A stretch of 6,950 nucleotides of DNA from Eudoraea sp. (GTDB lineage: Bacteria > Bacteroidota > Bacteroidia > Flavobacteriales > Flavobacteriaceae), in the NCBI GenBank assembly GCA_013042125.1, contig JABDQS010000206.1, positions 1 through 6,950 of the forward strand, read 5' to 3'. The notes beneath the pieces are model-generated. The model was not told the DNA's origin, searched no databases, and was given only the letters and a program-made list of their open reading frames with translations. Below are positions 5,855-6,950 of the stretch, piece after piece. The position numbers were made by a program, and so were the translations under genes. How positions within the stretch are numbered: position 1 is the stretch's first letter; the number at the start of each line of letters is the position of its first letter.

Positions 5855-6769
5855 CTAGAAGATAGATAATCCGGTTTTGGAGGTTAATTGCTCCAGTGCC
5901 AGCATGCCTAATTTTGAATTTCCTTTTGGGTTCAGACCGGGAGACCAGGTTACCACGCAAAATTTATTAGGCAACAAGGCTACAATACCTCCACCTACTC
6001 CACTTTTCCCGGGGAGTCCTACTTCAAAGGCAAATTCACCCGCCTCATCGTAAAATCCGCAAGTGAGCATAATGGCATTGATTCTTTTTACCTGATTAAT
6101 ATTGAGATAAGGATGGCCTTGTAGGCATTTACCCTTATTCATAAAAATATAGAATAGTTTGGCCAGTTGCCTGCAGGACATTGTTAAAGAACACTGATGA
6201 AAGTAAAAATCCAAAACGGTTTCTACATCGTTTTTAAGATTACCATAGGATTTTAATAAATAGGCAGCAGCATAATTATTGAACCCACTTCTTTTTTCGG
6301 ATTGCGCCACTTTTTCATCATAATGGATCTCTGGCTCATTTGCAATGCGCCTGACATAGGAAAGAAAATCATCTTTAGGATTATCTAAATGACTTATCAA
6401 AACATCACAAACAACTAATGCTCCGGCATTAATTAAAGGATTTCTGGGTATGCCATTTTCCATTTCCAAAAGCGAAAGATGGTTAAACGGATCGCCTGAT
6501 GGTTCAACCCCCACTCTTTTCCATAACTTGTCACCAACCTTTCCAAAGGCCTGTGCAAGGGAAAGTACTTTTGAAATACTCTGTATAGAGAAAGTTTCTT
6601 CTGCGTCTCCTGCACTAAAGTTATTTTTCGACGAATCAATAAGGTGTATTCCAAATTTATTCTTATCTACTTTGGCCAATTCTGGGATATAGGCAGCTAT
6701 GATACCACGGTCTTCAACAGATTGCAGATTATTTGAAATACCCTCAATAATTGCTTGAAAATCTATCAT
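5855..6769 (-). CDS. glsA: Glutaminase A
   Basis: A 304-residue glutaminase of the serine-dependent beta-lactamase-like fold, matching the usual length of about 305-310. The catalytic SxxK pair is S64-K67 in SIQSISK; other family blocks are GDPFNHLSLLE at 92-102, NPLINAGA at 110-117, SEKRSGFNNYAAAYLLKSYGN at about 157-177, and LPGKSGVGGGI at 252-262. It hydrolyses glutamine to glutamate and ammonia in the cytosol. Its ATG overlaps the gcvT stop as ATGA, so translation is likely coupled to gcvT; the next gene follows after 3 bases. Both gcvT and glsA products take part in reactions that release ammonia, but that shared theme is inference. The promoter must lie to the right of the window. The NPxINAGA block separates it from true beta-lactamases. 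Confidence 0.95.
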   Translation of the reverse strand: MIDFQAIIEGISNNLQSVEDRGIIAAYIPELAKVDKNKFGIHLIDSSKNNFSAGDAEETFSIQSISKVLSLAQAFGKVGDKLWKRVGVEPSGDPFNHLSLLEMENGIPRNPLINAGALVVCDVLISHLDNPKDDFLSYVRRIANEPEIHYDEKVAQSEKRSGFNNYAAAYLLKSYGNLKNDVETVLDFYFHQCSLTMSCRQLAKLFYIFMNKGKCLQGHPYLNINQVKRINAIMLTCGFYDEAGEFAFEVGLPGKSGVGGGIVALLPNKFCVVTWSPGLNPKGNSKLGMLALEQLTSKTGLSIF

Positions 6770-6950
6770 TTAGACTTGTAAAATGGCAGTTTAACAATAG
6801 AAGCTTCAATCGTATTTTTTCGGATCCTGATCTTTATCTTACTGCCCACAGTTGAATGAGCTAGGGGAACGTAACCCAGACCTATTCCTTTGCCGAGGGT
6901 AGGTGACATGGTTCCCGAAGTCACCTGCCCAATCTCGTTCTCCTCTGTAT
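6766..6950 (-). CDS. gcvT: Aminomethyltransferase (glycine cleavage T protein), C-terminal fragment
   Basis: The last 60 complete codons of a gene that begins beyond the right edge. The fragment begins TEENEIGQVTSGTMSP and continues through GKGIGLGYVP and VGSKIKIRIRKN to VKLPFYKSK, the characteristic C-terminal end of GcvT. GcvT takes the aminomethyl group from the H protein, releases ammonia and passes the one-carbon unit to tetrahydrofolate. Its TGA stop (6766-6768) overlaps the glsA ATG (6767-6769), placing it as an upstream gene of the gcvT-glsA-reductase transcript. The N-terminal two thirds are outside the window. Confidence 0.93.
   Translation of the reverse strand, partial: TEENEIGQVTSGTMSPTLGKGIGLGYVPLAHSTVGSKIKIRIRKNTIEASIVKLPFYKSK

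Noticed and set aside
1..6950. Mobile element, CRISPR array, defence system, tRNA or riboswitch
   Set aside because: I saw no transposase, no terminal inverted repeats, no regularly spaced repeats, no tRNA-like arms and no known riboswitch core; the genes are ordinary chromosomal genes.

Overview
The window looks like a chromosomal segment of a marine-type member of the Bacteroidota, most likely a flavobacterium. The base composition is AT-rich and ribosome-binding sites of the AGGAGG kind are absent. Several leaders carry promoter elements of the Bacteroidota type (TTTG, about 20 bases, TAnnTTTG). Two lipoproteins have a Ser-acidic stretch right after the lipobox cysteine, as in Bacteroidota surface-export signals. 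The genus cannot be told from this sequence. There is no sign of a mobile element, CRISPR array, tRNA or rRNA.

Left part (1-2575, + strand): an envelope-sugar gene group. It opens with the 3' end of kdsB (CMP-Kdo synthetase), which overlaps a HAD-family phosphatase gene. Seven bases later comes an iron-dependent alcohol dehydrogenase that closely resembles KdnB, the Kdo 8-oxidase of Shewanella. KdnB makes the 8-aldehyde that the aminotransferase KdnA turns into 8-amino-Kdo, and KdsB then activates that sugar with CMP. The group therefore probably makes 8-amino-Kdo for lipopolysaccharide; kdnA would be expected just outside the left edge. After a 99-base gap follows a short PlsC-type acyltransferase, whose link to the sugar genes is only positional.

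Middle (2572-3824, - strand): two tandem paralogous 162-residue lipoproteins, convergent with the acyltransferase and sharing its stop-codon bases. The duplication includes the leader and the promoter. Each copy has a good Bacteroidota promoter with the same 20-base spacer and a nearly identical 28-base leader. Both proteins look like secreted beta-rich, lipocalin-like domains with an invariant Asp-rich loop near the C-terminus.

Right part (3825-6950, - strand), in transcription order: the 3' end of gcvT (glycine cleavage T protein), overlapping glsA (glutaminase) by ATGA; then an RmlD-like short-chain dehydrogenase/reductase that begins at TTG one codon after the glsA amber stop, in the same frame. 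A weak terminator ends this tight operon. A pterin-4a-carbinolamine dehydratase gene and yebC, each with its own candidate promoter, follow.

Most of the content is recognisable housekeeping. The parts most worth a second look are the putative 8-amino-Kdo operon with its embedded HAD enzyme, the promoter-to-stop tandem lipoprotein duplication, and the in-frame amber/TTG junction between glsA and the reductase.
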